DNA from: Bradyrhizobium_A sp052115025 | Lineage (GTDB): Bacteria > Pseudomonadota > Alphaproteobacteria > Rhizobiales > Xanthobacteraceae | Length of the DNA: 64,000 nucleotides | Direction: 5' to 3' | Assembly (NCBI RefSeq): GCF_052115025.1 | Contig: NZ_JBFRFW010000001.1 | Coordinates: 62,001 to 126,000 of the forward strand | Shown: piece by piece, positions 15,298 to 23,577 of the stretch | Position numbering within the stretch: the stretch's first letter is position 1 | Layout: every line of letters starts with the position of its first letter | The notes under the pieces: generated by a model | Seen by the model: only the letters and a program-made list of their open reading frames with translations | Databases searched by the model: none | Told to the model about the DNA's origin: nothing | Made by a program: the position numbers and the translations under genes

Positions 15298-17466
15298 TCA
15301 AGAGGCCCGGTGCGGCGCACCGAGCCGGAATGCATTTTCCACGATACGAAGCCCGACCTCGCCGCCCAGCGACATCAGCGATTCCGGGTGAAACTGGACG
15401 CCTCCGATCGGCAGCGTCTTGTGCTCGATCGCCATCGCCACACCGTCGTCGGTGGCGGCGGTCACCTGCAGCACCTCGGGCATGCTGTCACGCTCGACAT
15501 ACAGCGAGTGATAGCGTCCGACCACGATCTCGTTCGGCAGGCCGTGCATCAGCGTACCGCCCTGCACCCGGATGCGCGAGGGACGGCCGTGCGCGGGCTG
15601 GGTGAGCTGGCCGAGCACGCCGCCGAAATATTCGCCGATCGCCTGCACGCCGAGACAGACGCCGAACACCGGCAGCTTCTTGCAGAGCGCCGCGTCGAGC
15701 GTGCGCGCGATGTTGAAATCCTCCGGACGCCCCGGCCCTGGCGACAGCACCAGCAGATCATAGGCCTGCCGGTCGAGCATTTCCAGCGCATGGCCGTGAC
15801 GCGTGACGCTGACTTCGGCGCCGACCTGGCGGAAGTAGTCCGCCAGCATGTGCACGAAGGAGTCTTCGTGATCGATCAGCAATACCCTCTTGCCGGAGCC
15901 GGCCGCATCGGGGGCGGATGCCGACAGCGGCTTCGGCGCATCGCCACGGAGCGCCTGGAACAGTGCCGCCGCCTTGGTCTGGCACTCCTTCTCCTCGGCC
16001 ACCGGATCGGAGTCGAACAGCAGCGTGGCGCCGACCCGCACCTCGGCGAGGCCGTCCTTCATGCGAATGGTGCGGATGGTGATGCCGGTATTGATGCCGC
16101 CGTCGAAACCGACACCGCCGATCGCGCCGGCGTACCAGCGGCGCGGCGAGCGCTCGTTGTCTTCGACGAACTGCATCGCCCACAGCTTCGGCGCGCCGGT
16201 CACCGTCACCGCCCAGGCGTGGGTGAGAAACGCATCGAGCGCATCGAAGCCCGGACGCAGGATACCCTCGACATGGTCGACGGTGTGGAACAGCTTCGAA
16301 TAGGTCTCGATCTGCCGCCGCGCCAGCACCTTGATGGTGCCGGGCACGCACACCCGCGCCTTGTCGTTGCGATCGACGTCCGTGCACATGTTGAGCTCGA
16401 ACTCGTCCTTCTCCGAGTTCAGGAGCTGGCGGATCTGCTCGGCGTCACCGATGGCATCGACGCCACGGGCGATGGTACCGGAGATCGGGCAGGTCTCGAC
16501 ACGCCGGCCATCGGAACGCACGAACATTTCCGGCGAAGCCGCCACGAGGAATTCGCCGTCGCCGAGATTCATCAGCGCGCCATAGGGCGACGGATTGATC
16601 TTGCACAGCCGCTGGAACACCTCGGCTGGCGAGCGCTCGCAGGGCTCGCCGAACAGCTGGCCCGGCACCGCCTCGAACAGGTCGCCGCGGGCAAAGGCCT
16701 CGCGCGCCTTCTGCACCGTCGCCTGGTAGGCGCCGGGCGCGTGATCGGCAAAGCCCTGGCGCGGCGTCTTCAGATAGACGCTGTCCGGGGTCTCGCGGTC
16801 GAGGCCGGCGGTCGCCTTGTCCTTCCAGGTGAAATCATAGGTCAGCGTCACGCCGCGGCCGGTGGCGCGGTCATAGACCAGCAGCTCGTCGGGAATGTAC
16901 AGCACGATGTCGCGCTGGTCGGCCTCGCGCGCACGCTTCTGCTCGAGGTCCTCGATCTGGAACACGAGATCATAGGCGAAGGCGCCGAACAGGCCATGCA
17001 GCGGATCGGCGGTCTCGCCCAGCGCGCCGACAATGGCGCGCACCAGCGACATCACGCTGGCGCGGCGGGTGCGCTGCTCTTCCTCGAGCGGTGCGTCGCC
17101 GCGCACGATATGGCCGGCAAGCCGCGTCGCGCTGCGCTCGGAGAACACCACGCAGGGCTCGTTCAGCGTGTCGGCGAGAAAGGCGATCAGCACCTTGCCG
17201 CGGGCGTTGAGGGCGTGGAGCAAGAAGTTGAAGCCGGTGGTCTCCAGCCGCAACGGCGGATCGGCAAAGCCGAGGTCGAAGCTCTCGTAACGGCCCGGCA
17301 CCGTGGTGCCGGACGACAGGACGACGCCGCGGCGATGATCGAGCTTCTCGATCAGGCGGTCGAGGGCCGCGCCGCCGGTGAAATGCGCGACCACCCGTGT
17401 GACCTCGAGGCCGCCGGCGGTGCGGTAGGTGCTCTGGGCGGGGAGCGAGAAAATCGTTCTGTTCAT
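15298..17466 (-). CDS. trpE(G): Anthranilate synthase, fused TrpE-TrpG
   Basis: The first enzyme of tryptophan synthesis, chorismate plus glutamine to anthranilate, as a single 722-residue chain. Residues 1 to about 510 are the TrpE part (chorismate-binding core with CPISGTIARG, TDVDRNDKARVC and GAIGGVGFDGG). Residues about 526-722 are the TrpG amidotransferase (LLIDHEDSFVH, LSPGPGRPEDF, nucleophile Cys near 604 in GVCLGVQAIGEYFG, and HPE near 693-695). The fusion is typical of rhizobia. Expression is controlled by the attenuator at 17511-17633. The Shine-Dalgarno GAGAGGA precedes ATG 17466. Confidence 0.97.
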   Translation of the reverse strand: MNRTIFSLPAQSTYRTAGGLEVTRVVAHFTGGAALDRLIEKLDHRRGVVLSSGTTVPGRYESFDLGFADPPLRLETTGFNFLLHALNARGKVLIAFLADTLNEPCVVFSERSATRLAGHIVRGDAPLEEEQRTRRASVMSLVRAIVGALGETADPLHGLFGAFAYDLVFQIEDLEQKRAREADQRDIVLYIPDELLVYDRATGRGVTLTYDFTWKDKATAGLDRETPDSVYLKTPRQGFADHAPGAYQATVQKAREAFARGDLFEAVPGQLFGEPCERSPAEVFQRLCKINPSPYGALMNLGDGEFLVAASPEMFVRSDGRRVETCPISGTIARGVDAIGDAEQIRQLLNSEKDEFELNMCTDVDRNDKARVCVPGTIKVLARRQIETYSKLFHTVDHVEGILRPGFDALDAFLTHAWAVTVTGAPKLWAMQFVEDNERSPRRWYAGAIGGVGFDGGINTGITIRTIRMKDGLAEVRVGATLLFDSDPVAEEKECQTKAAALFQALRGDAPKPLSASAPDAAGSGKRVLLIDHEDSFVHMLADYFRQVGAEVSVTRHGHALEMLDRQAYDLLVLSPGPGRPEDFNIARTLDAALCKKLPVFGVCLGVQAIGEYFGGVLGQLTQPAHGRPSRIRVQGGTLMHGLPNEIVVGRYHSLYVERDSMPEVLQVTAATDDGVAMAIEHKTLPIGGVQFHPESLMSLGGEVGLRIVENAFRLGAPHRAS

Positions 17467-17509
17467 GGAGTCCTCTCAGGGTCTTGGAAGGCGCGCCATG
17501 CAGAACACA

Positions 17510-17543
17510 CGAACAAAAGGCCGTCGCACTGCGATGACGGCCT
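17510..17543 (-). terminator. trp attenuator terminator
   Basis: On the minus strand AGGCCGTC (17543-17536), a 10-base loop and GACGGCCT (17525-17518) form an 8-bp stem followed by TTTGTT, about 45 bases before trpE(G). The upstream segment GGCCGG...TGCGAT can pair with ATCGCA in the loop and CGGCC in the 3' arm, a plausible antiterminator. Confidence 0.8.
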
Positions 17544-17633
17544 GAACGATTGCGAAAACGTGGAAATAAATCGCACCGGCCACCTTTAAAAGGTGGGCCA
17601 CCAAAGACGGGATGGGCGGGCGACGGTGTTCAT
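17511..17633 (-). ncRNA. trp leader RNA (rnTrpL-like attenuator transcript)
   Basis: This is the leader transcript from the trp promoter to the attenuator, about 120 nt when terminated. It begins at or within a base or two of the leader-peptide ATG, contains the Trp codons, a first hairpin (GGCC-ACCTTT / AAAGGT-GGCC) spanning the leader stop codon, and the terminator stem. In Sinorhizobium meliloti the equivalent released RNA (rnTrpL) acts in trans as a small RNA. That role is inferred here by homology of architecture only. Confidence 0.65.
17586..17633 (-). CDS. trpL: Tryptophan leader peptide TrpL
   Basis: A 15-codon open frame encoding MNTVARPSRLWWPTF and ending in TAA. Two adjacent Trp codons (TGGTGG) sit at the foot of the first leader hairpin, the arrangement expected for ribosome stalling when charged tRNA-Trp is scarce. 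There is no Shine-Dalgarno sequence. The predicted transcription start falls on or next to the A of ATG, so translation is probably leaderless, as known for S. meliloti trpL. The peptide of that species (peTrpL) also has a reported trans role in multidrug resistance, untested here. Confidence 0.8.
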   Translation of the reverse strand: MNTVARPSRLWWPTF

Positions 17634-17640
17634 GGGGCGC

Positions 17641-17669
17641 AAATCACCACGGCAGCGCGGGGGCGTCAA
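17641..17669 (-). promoter_or_regulatory. Sigma-70-type promoter of trpL-trpE(G)
   Basis: TTGACG (17669-17664), a 17-base spacer and TGATTT (17646-17641) on the minus strand. The expected start point is about 17633-17635, that is, at the trpL ATG. Confidence 0.65.
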
Positions 17670-17740
17670 GGGCGAAAACCGGGCGCCAGGCGCTCAAAAG
17701 GCATCCGCCTGCCCTTCCCTGGCCGGTCGCGGCCTGCGGA

Positions 17741-18202
17741 TCAGACGTCCCGTAACCTCCTGAACACGGAGAGTTCTAGAGGACCCACACCCTCCTCGAC
17801 AACGCCCCAGCCCAGGCCCTCATACCAGGTCCGGAGCGCCGGACGGGCGGCGAGATAGACCTGCGCTGCGCCAGACCCGAATGCCGCCTCAGCCGCGGCC
17901 GCGACAAGCGCCGCGCCGATGCCGCTGCCGCGGCGATCCGGCTCGACCCATACGGCCGCAACCCAGGGCGTGTAGTGCGGACGATCGTCGAGATCGGAGG
18001 CGATCACCGAAGCCGTTCCCAGGAACGTCGGACCATCGTGCGCCACCAGCGCAAGCGGGAGAGTTCTGGCGATCATGTTTTCCCGAAGCCGCGCGGCGAT
18101 ATGGTCGCGCGGCACACCATGGCGTTGCCACCAGGCTGTCCAGATCCGGTCCGCCACAATGGCAAAGAATTCCGGTCGCTGCTGCAGATTCACGATCAAC
18201 AT
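17741..18202 (-). CDS. GNAT family N-acetyltransferase
   Basis: A 153-residue acetyl-CoA-dependent acetyltransferase. The acetyl-CoA loop is in VWVEPDRRGSGIGAALVAAA (Q/RxxGxG/A type), followed by the strand VYLAARPALRTWYEGLGWGVVEE that ends most GNAT folds. The substrate is unknown. It ends 72 bases before the trp promoter and is transcribed toward it, so some read-through into the trp region is conceivable. Confidence 0.85.
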   Translation of the reverse strand: MLIVNLQQRPEFFAIVADRIWTAWWQRHGVPRDHIAARLRENMIARTLPLALVAHDGPTFLGTASVIASDLDDRPHYTPWVAAVWVEPDRRGSGIGAALVAAAAEAAFGSGAAQVYLAARPALRTWYEGLGWGVVEEGVGPLELSVFRRLRDV

Positions 18203-18232
18203 CGGCGACCGGCTCCGGTCAGGCTGACCCCA

Positions 18233-18907
18233 TCACGCCAGATGCTTGCTGAAGAACGCGGTCGCGCGGCCCCACGCCAGCTCCGCGGCCTCGCGGTCAT
18301 GAACCGCAGCGCGCTGCTCGTTCACGAACGCATGGTCGGCATCATAACGGAAGAACTCGGCCGCCTTGCCCGCCGCCTTCAGCCCGCTCTCGAACGCATC
18401 CACCACCTGCGGCGTGCACCAGTCGTCCTTGCTGGCGAAGTGGCCCTGCAGCGGCACCTTGATATCGGCGGGCTTCGCCGCCTGCTCCGGCGGAATGCCG
18501 TAGAAGCAGACGGCAGCGCTGAGTTCGGGAATCCGCGCCGCACCGATGATGGTGACCGCGCCGCCGAGGCAGAAGCCGGTGAGGCCGACCTTGGCGCCAT
18601 TGCGCTTGAGATACTGCACCGCGCCCCGCACCGTCTGCTCGGTGGCGTCGAGGAAGTCCAGCGAGCCCATTTCCTTATTGGCGGCTTCAGTGTCGTGATA
18701 CGGCACGAGCACGCCATTGTAGAGATCGGGCGCGAGCGCATCGAAACCGGCGAGCGCAAAGCGATCGGTCAGGCCCTTGATGTTCTCCGACAGGCCCCAC
18801 CACTCCTGGATGACGACCACGCCAGGCGCATTGCCGCGCGAAGCATTGGCAAGGTAACCCTTCACCTCTTTTCCATCGGGCCGTTTGAACGAGATGGTTG
18901 TTCCCAT
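18233..18907 (-). CDS. Dienelactone hydrolase family protein
   Basis: A 224-residue cytosolic alpha/beta hydrolase. The catalytic triad of the family is visible: Cys113 in GFCLGGAV, Asp161 in FASKDDW, and His192 in YDADHAFVN. A conserved Glu lies in IQEWWGL (residue 35). True dienelactone hydrolases open dienelactones in chlorocatechol breakdown, but paralogues like this often have other ester or lactone substrates, and no catechol genes are near. The ATG at 18907 is set by a strong GGAGGAAGAC Shine-Dalgarno. An upstream extension to 19054 is low-complexity and rejected. Confidence 0.88.
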   Translation of the reverse strand: MGTTISFKRPDGKEVKGYLANASRGNAPGVVVIQEWWGLSENIKGLTDRFALAGFDALAPDLYNGVLVPYHDTEAANKEMGSLDFLDATEQTVRGAVQYLKRNGAKVGLTGFCLGGAVTIIGAARIPELSAAVCFYGIPPEQAAKPADIKVPLQGHFASKDDWCTPQVVDAFESGLKAAGKAAEFFRYDADHAFVNEQRAAVHDREAAELAWGRATAFFSKHLA

Positions 18908-19073
18908 GTCTTCCTCCAGGGGGATTTGAAAAGGGGACTTGAATTGAGCGGCGCATGAGGAGCGCTGCGGCGCGCGCAGCATGCCGCCGCCGGCCCGCGC
19001 GTGCAATCGCCGAATGGCCAAGCGCGGCGGGGAGCTGCATGGCGCGCCCGTCAACGCGACGCGTGCCGGAATG

Positions 19074-19103
19074 AAAAAAGGGCTCCCCGCGGGGAGCCCT
19101 TTT
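19074..19103 (-). terminator. Strong terminator downstream of fbcFH
   Basis: A perfect 9-bp stem (GGGCTCCCC / GGGGAGCCC) with a 2-base loop, flanked by six A and four T, 31 bases past the fbcH stop. On the minus strand it gives a run of six U and ends the fbcFH transcript. The sequence could also terminate in the other direction. Confidence 0.9.
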
Positions 19104-19133
19104 CACGATCTCATGCACAACGAAGCGCCGATG

Positions 19134-21203
19134 TCAGTGGGCGTTGGCCCAGACCTTGCGCTTGGTGAAGTACAGCAGGGTCGACAGCACCAGCAAGAAG
19201 ATCATCACCTGCAGGCCGAGCTTCTTGCGGGCCTCGAGCTTCGGCTCGGCGGTCCACATCAGGAAGGCGGCGACGTCGGTGGCGTACTGCTGCACGGTCT
19301 GCGGCGAGCCGTCGTCATAGGTCACCTGGCCGTCGCTGAGCGGCTTCGGCATACCGAGCGCGTGGCCCGGGAAGTACTTGTTGTAGTTCGAGCCAGCCGG
19401 CAGGGCGAAGCCCTTCGGCGCCTCCTCGTAGCCCTGCAGCAGGGCAGCGATGTAGTTCGGGCCCTTTTCCTGGAACTGCATCACCAGGTCGATCAGGAAC
19501 TGCGGGAAGCCGCGCTCATAACCGCGCGCCTTGGCCATCAGCGACAGGTCAGGCGGCAGCGCCCCGCCATTGGCGGCGCGGGCCGCCTGGTCGTTCGGGA
19601 ACGGCGCCGGGAAGTAGTCCGCCGGACGGCCGGGACGCTCGAACATCTCGCCCTGGTCGTTCGGGCCGTCCTTGATCTTGTACTCGGAGGCGAGGCTCGC
19701 CGCCTGGGCTTCGTTGTAGCCCGGGCCACCGGGATCCGCGATGTTGCGGAACGCGATGTAGTTCAGCGAGTGGCAGGCCGAGCAGACTTCCTTGTAGACC
19801 TTGAGACCGCGCTGCAGCTGCCCCTGGTCGAACTTGCCGAACGGGCCGGCGAACGACCACTTGAGCGACGGCGGGGTCGGCTGGCTGTGGGCGTCCTCGG
19901 CGCGCGAGTTGCCGGCGGCGCCCAGCAGCAGCAGGCCGGCGAGGCCGAAGATCGCGAGCACCGACGCCGCTGTCTTCAGCTTGCCCTTGCTGAGCACGTC
20001 ATCGGCGATCGAGTTCGGCAGCGGACGCGCCGTCTCGATGCGGCTGAGGATCGGCAGCAGCACCAGGAAGTGGAAGAAGTAGTACGCGGTGAAGATGCGG
20101 CCGGCGATCACGTAGATGCCTTCCGGCGGCTGCGCGCCAAGCCAGCCCAGCACCAGGCAGACCGCCACGAAGATCCAGAAGAACTGCTTCGCCAGCGGCC
20201 GGTAGCGCGACGAGCGCGCCTTGGCGCCATCGAGCCAGGGCAGGAACGCCAGCACCAGGATGGCGCTGAACATCGCGACGACGCCGCCGAGCTTGCTCGG
20301 GATCGAGCGCAGGATGGCGTAGAATGGCAGGTAGTACCATTCCGGCACGATGTGGGCCGGGGTCACGCCGGGGTTGGCGACGATGTAGTTGTCCGGGTCA
20401 CCCAGGAAGTTCGGCGTGTAGAACAGGAACCAGGCATAGAACAGCAGGAAGCAGGACATGCCGAACGCGTCCTTGATGGTCGCATACGGCGTGAACGGCA
20501 CCGTGTCCTTCTCGGTCTGCGGCTCGACACCGGCCGGGTTGTTCTGGCCGACGACATGCAGCGCCCAGATGTGCAGCACAACGACGCCGGCGATCACGAA
20601 CGGCAGCAGGTAGTGCAGCGAGAAGAAGCGGTTCAGCGTCGGGTTGCCGACCGAATAGCCGCCCCACAGCAGGGTGACGATGCTCTCGCCGACATAGGGA
20701 ATGGCCGAGAACAGGTTGGTGATGACGGTGGCGCCCCAGAAGCTCATCTGGCCCCACGGCAGCACGTAGCCCATGAAGCCGGTGGCCATCATCAGCAGGT
20801 AGATGATGACGCCGAGGATCCAGAGGACCTCGCGCGGCTCCTTGTACGACCCGTAATAGAGGCCGCGGAACATGTGCACGTAGACGGCGATGAAGAACAT
20901 CGACGCGCCGTTCGAGTGCAGGTAGCGCAGCAGCCAGCCGAAGTTGACATCGCGCATGATGCCCTCGACCGACTTGAAGGCGAGGTCGGCATGCGGGGTG
21001 TAGTGCATCGCCAGGATGATCCCGGTGATGATCTGCACGCCCAGCATCATCGAAAGGATGGCGCCGAACGTCCACCAGTAGTTCAGGTTGCGCGGCGTCG
21101 GGTAGGCAACGAACGAGGAGTGGACCAGGCCACCGATCGGCAGGCGCCGTTCGATCCACTTCAAAACTGCGTTCTGCGGGTTGTAGTCGGAGGGTCCGCT
21201 CAT
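19134..21203 (-). CDS. fbcH: Cytochrome b/c1 fusion precursor of the bc1 complex
   Basis: A single 689-residue precursor for both cytochrome b and cytochrome c1 of ubiquinol:cytochrome c reductase. Residues 1 to about 430 are cytochrome b: paired heme histidines in LRYLHSNG...YVHMFRG and SLHYLL...LHIWALH, and the Qo motif PEWY. Around residue 455 a hydrophobic segment ends in GNSRAE, the internal signal cleaved to free cytochrome c1. The c1 part has the heme site CSACH and a C-terminal anchor (LGLQVMIFLLVLSTLLYF). In Bradyrhizobium FbcH is known to be cut this way. ATG 21203 (MSGPSDYNPQN) is the conserved start. Confidence 0.97.
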   Translation of the reverse strand: MSGPSDYNPQNAVLKWIERRLPIGGLVHSSFVAYPTPRNLNYWWTFGAILSMMLGVQIITGIILAMHYTPHADLAFKSVEGIMRDVNFGWLLRYLHSNGASMFFIAVYVHMFRGLYYGSYKEPREVLWILGVIIYLLMMATGFMGYVLPWGQMSFWGATVITNLFSAIPYVGESIVTLLWGGYSVGNPTLNRFFSLHYLLPFVIAGVVVLHIWALHVVGQNNPAGVEPQTEKDTVPFTPYATIKDAFGMSCFLLFYAWFLFYTPNFLGDPDNYIVANPGVTPAHIVPEWYYLPFYAILRSIPSKLGGVVAMFSAILVLAFLPWLDGAKARSSRYRPLAKQFFWIFVAVCLVLGWLGAQPPEGIYVIAGRIFTAYYFFHFLVLLPILSRIETARPLPNSIADDVLSKGKLKTAASVLAIFGLAGLLLLGAAGNSRAEDAHSQPTPPSLKWSFAGPFGKFDQGQLQRGLKVYKEVCSACHSLNYIAFRNIADPGGPGYNEAQAASLASEYKIKDGPNDQGEMFERPGRPADYFPAPFPNDQAARAANGGALPPDLSLMAKARGYERGFPQFLIDLVMQFQEKGPNYIAALLQGYEEAPKGFALPAGSNYNKYFPGHALGMPKPLSDGQVTYDDGSPQTVQQYATDVAAFLMWTAEPKLEARKKLGLQVMIFLLVLSTLLYFTKRKVWANAH

Positions 21204-21249
21204 GATGCGATCCTGAGAAAGGTGATGCGAGGCGTCGGCCGCAGAGGGC

Positions 21250-21777
21250 TCAGCCAATCTTGATTTTGCTGTCCGAAAGGAAGGCGTAGGGCGGCAGCGG
21301 CAGGTTGGCCGGCGCCGGTCCCTGGCGGATACGACCCGAGGAGTCGTACTGCGAACCGTGGCACGGACAGAAGAAGCCGTCGTAGTTGCCTTCGTGAGCG
21401 ATCGGGATGCAGCCGAGGTGGGTGCAGATGCCGATCACCACCAGCCACTGCTCATGGCCTTCCTTGACCCGCGCCTGATCGGACTGCGGATCCGGCAGGC
21501 TCGAAACCGGCACCGCGCGGGCCTCTTCGACCTGCTTCTTGGTGCGGTTCATGATGTAGATCGGCTTGCCGCGCCAGAACACCTTGATCGCCTGCCCTTG
21601 CGCGATCGGCGACAGATCGACATCGATCGGCGCACCGGCGGCGATGGTCGAGGCATCCGGATTCATCTGGGAGATGAGGGGCCAAGCCGTTGCAACGGCC
21701 CCAACGGCCGCCACGGCTCCGGTTGCGACATAAAGGAAATCGCGGCGGGTCGGCTCCGCCGAAGTCGAGGTCGTCAC
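21250..21777 (-). CDS. fbcF: Ubiquinol-cytochrome c reductase Rieske Fe-S subunit
   Basis: The 175-residue 2Fe-2S subunit of the bc1 complex. It begins at a GTG (VTTSTSAEPTRRDF, 21777) with the twin-arginine motif TRRDFLYVATGA, which serves as an uncleaved Tat anchor. The cluster ligands are in CTHLGC and CPCHGSQYD. The length is close to that of the Bradyrhizobium protein. A longer reading to 22065 is Arg/Gly-rich and runs into the trmL upstream region, so it is not used. It is followed after 46 bases by fbcH, and the two make one operon. Confidence 0.95.
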   Translation of the reverse strand: MTTSTSAEPTRRDFLYVATGAVAAVGAVATAWPLISQMNPDASTIAAGAPIDVDLSPIAQGQAIKVFWRGKPIYIMNRTKKQVEEARAVPVSSLPDPQSDQARVKEGHEQWLVVIGICTHLGCIPIAHEGNYDGFFCPCHGSQYDSSGRIRQGPAPANLPLPPYAFLSDSKIKIG

Positions 21778-22052
21778 GTTCCCAAACCCTTTCTGGTCTG
21801 CAGCCGGCGGAACCGTCCCCGGGAACGCATGCAAGCGAGCGATCCGGGTGGTCGCCGGTCCGCGGGTCTCCCCGCGGCAGCAGGACCACACCCCCCGCCA
21901 ACCGGCCGAAACCGGACGGAACATGCAATCCAGAATCGTTCTATTGGCACCCTTGCCCGGAGAGCGCAAGCCCGCTATCGGCAGTCTCCCGCGCGATGCA
22001 CGAAAACCGGATTTTTGTTGCGGTTCTGTCATCCGCCAGAGGTCTCTCCCCG

Positions 22053-22535
22053 ATGCGGATCGCACTGTTTCAACCCGACATTCCGCAGAACACCGGAACG
22101 ATTCTGCGGCTGTGCGCCTGCCTTGCGGTGGAGGCCCATATCATCGAGCCGGCCGGCTTCCCGGTCAGCGACTACCATTTCCGGCGATCCGGCATGGACT
22201 ATCTCGATCAGGTGACGATCCAGCGCCATGTTTCCTGGAGCGAATTTGCCGCCTGGCGGGAGCAGGACGGGGGCCGGCTGGTGCTGTTCAGCACCAAGGG
22301 CTCGGAGCCCTACCTCGCCCACCGCTTCGCCCCGGGCGACATTCTGCTGTTCGGGCGGGAATCGGCCGGCGTGCCGGACGAGGTGACGGCGGCCGCCGAC
22401 GCCCGGCTGCGGATCCCGATCGCGCCCGGGCTGCGGTCGATCAACGTGGCTATGGCAGTCGCCATGGCATTGGGGGAGGCCCTGCGGCAGACCGGTGAAG
22501 GACCCCAGATGTTAGAACCGGGACACGAGACATGA
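22053..22535 (+). CDS. trmL: tRNA (cytidine(34)-2'-O)-methyltransferase
   Basis: A 160-residue SPOUT methyltransferase that 2'-O-methylates the wobble base of leucine tRNAs. The sequence begins with the family opening MRIALFQPDIPQNTGTILRLCACL and carries the knot motifs LVLFSTKGSEPY, ILLFGRESAGVPDEV and LRSINVAMAVAMALGEALRQ. ATG 22053 follows AGAGG. An upstream ATG at 21996 would add 19 residues and is not typical. Its stop overlaps the queE start by four bases (ATGA), implying translational coupling. Confidence 0.93.
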   Translation: MRIALFQPDIPQNTGTILRLCACLAVEAHIIEPAGFPVSDYHFRRSGMDYLDQVTIQRHVSWSEFAAWREQDGGRLVLFSTKGSEPYLAHRFAPGDILLFGRESAGVPDEVTAAADARLRIPIAPGLRSINVAMAVAMALGEALRQTGEGPQMLEPGHET

Positions 22536-23164
22536 GCTATGCGGTCAAGGAAATCTTTCTGACCCTGCAGGGCGAAGGCGCCCATGCCGGGCGGACCTCG
22601 GTGTTCTGCCGCTTCGCGGGCTGCAACCTGTGGACCGGCCGGGAACAGGACCGCTCCGAGGCGACCTGCCGGTTCTGCGACACCGACTTTGTCGGCACGG
22701 ATGGCACGCTCGGCGGCCGCTACGCCACGGCGGATGCGCTGGCGGACACCATCGCGGCGACCTGGAACGGCCCCGACACCCACCGCTACGTGGTCTTGAC
22801 CGGCGGGGAGCCGATGCTGCAGATCGACCCGGCGCTGATCGACGCCCTCCATGCGCGGCACTTCACCATTGCGGTGGAGACCAACGGCACGATCGCCCCG
22901 CCGTCCGGCCTCGACTGGGTTTGTGTCAGCCCGAAGGCCGGCGCCCCCTTGCGGGTCCGCGCCGGCCACGAACTGAAGCTCGTCTATCCGCAGGAGGGCG
23001 CGCCCCCCGAGGATTTCGCCGGCCTCGCCTTCGAGCGGTTCTCGCTGCAGCCGATGGACGGCCCAGACGTCGCTGACAACACCGCGCGGGCCATCGCCTA
23101 CTGCCTCGCGCATCCGCTGTGGCGCCTGAGCGTGCAGACGCACAAGGCCCTCGGCATCAGATAG
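22532..23164 (+). CDS. queE: 7-carboxy-7-deazaguanine synthase
   Basis: The radical-SAM enzyme that contracts 6-carboxytetrahydropterin to 7-carboxy-7-deazaguanine, on the path to queuosine. It is 210 aa. The cluster cysteines follow the CX14CX2C variant (GCNLWTGREQDRSEATCRFC) rather than CX3CX2C. LTGGEP is the SAM-binding GGE motif, VETNGT is conserved, and VCVSPKAGAPL contains the substrate-site SPK. It overlaps trmL by 4 bp and is followed closely by queD. queC and queF are not in the window. Confidence 0.95.
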   Translation: MSYAVKEIFLTLQGEGAHAGRTSVFCRFAGCNLWTGREQDRSEATCRFCDTDFVGTDGTLGGRYATADALADTIAATWNGPDTHRYVVLTGGEPMLQIDPALIDALHARHFTIAVETNGTIAPPSGLDWVCVSPKAGAPLRVRAGHELKLVYPQEGAPPEDFAGLAFERFSLQPMDGPDVADNTARAIAYCLAHPLWRLSVQTHKALGIR

Positions 23165-23179
23165 GGATTGATCGAACCG

Positions 23180-23548
23180 ATGTGGGAATTGACCAAGTCG
23201 TTCCATTTCGAGGCGGCCCATGCGCTGTCCGGCACGACGCTCGAGGCCATCGCCGAGGAAATCCACGGCCACTCGTTTCGCGCCGAAGTGGTGATCCGCG
23301 GCACGCCGGACCCGGTGACCGGCATGGTGATGGATCTCGGCCTGCTGGAGCGCCGGATCGCCGAGGTCCGGGCGCTGCTCGACCACAAGTTGCTGAACCG
23401 GATCGAGGCACTGGGGATCCCGACACTGGAAAACCTCACACGCTTCATCTGGGAGCGGGTGCAGGACGCAGGTCCCGTGGTCCGGGTCAGCGTCCACCGT
23501 GACAGCTGCGGCGAGAGCTGCAGCTATTTCGGCCCGCAGGGCCGGTGA
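23180..23548 (+). CDS. queD: 6-carboxy-5,6,7,8-tetrahydropterin synthase
   Basis: QueD makes 6-carboxytetrahydropterin from dihydroneopterin triphosphate, the substrate of QueE. It is a 122-residue T-fold protein with zinc histidines in FEAAHAL and IHGHSF, the catalytic-region DHKLLN, and PTLENLTRFIWE. The start is taken at ATG 23180 (MWELTKSFHFEAAH), the usual opening. A TTG at 23168 is possible. The stop overlaps the upstream end of the hemF reading frame, consistent with an operon trmL-queE-queD-hemF. Confidence 0.94.
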   Translation: MWELTKSFHFEAAHALSGTTLEAIAEEIHGHSFRAEVVIRGTPDPVTGMVMDLGLLERRIAEVRALLDHKLLNRIEALGIPTLENLTRFIWERVQDAGPVVRVSVHRDSCGESCSYFGPQGR

Positions 23549-23577
23549 AACAGATGACCAGTGAGGGGCGCATGGAC

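Noticed and set aside
15250..17589. A 779-codon plus-strand open frame over trpE(G)
   Set aside because: The minus strand encodes an unmistakable TrpE-TrpG with catalytic residues. The plus-strand frame is Arg/His/Gln-rich shadow sequence.
19134..21203. The cytochrome b and c1 join considered as a gene fusion artefact or frameshift
   Set aside because: A single b/c1 precursor is the normal form of fbcH in Bradyrhizobium-type bacteria, with an internal signal for cleavage.
18981..21263. A 760-codon plus-strand open frame over fbcH
   Set aside because: Antisense to the cytochrome b/c1 gene and lacking any domain.
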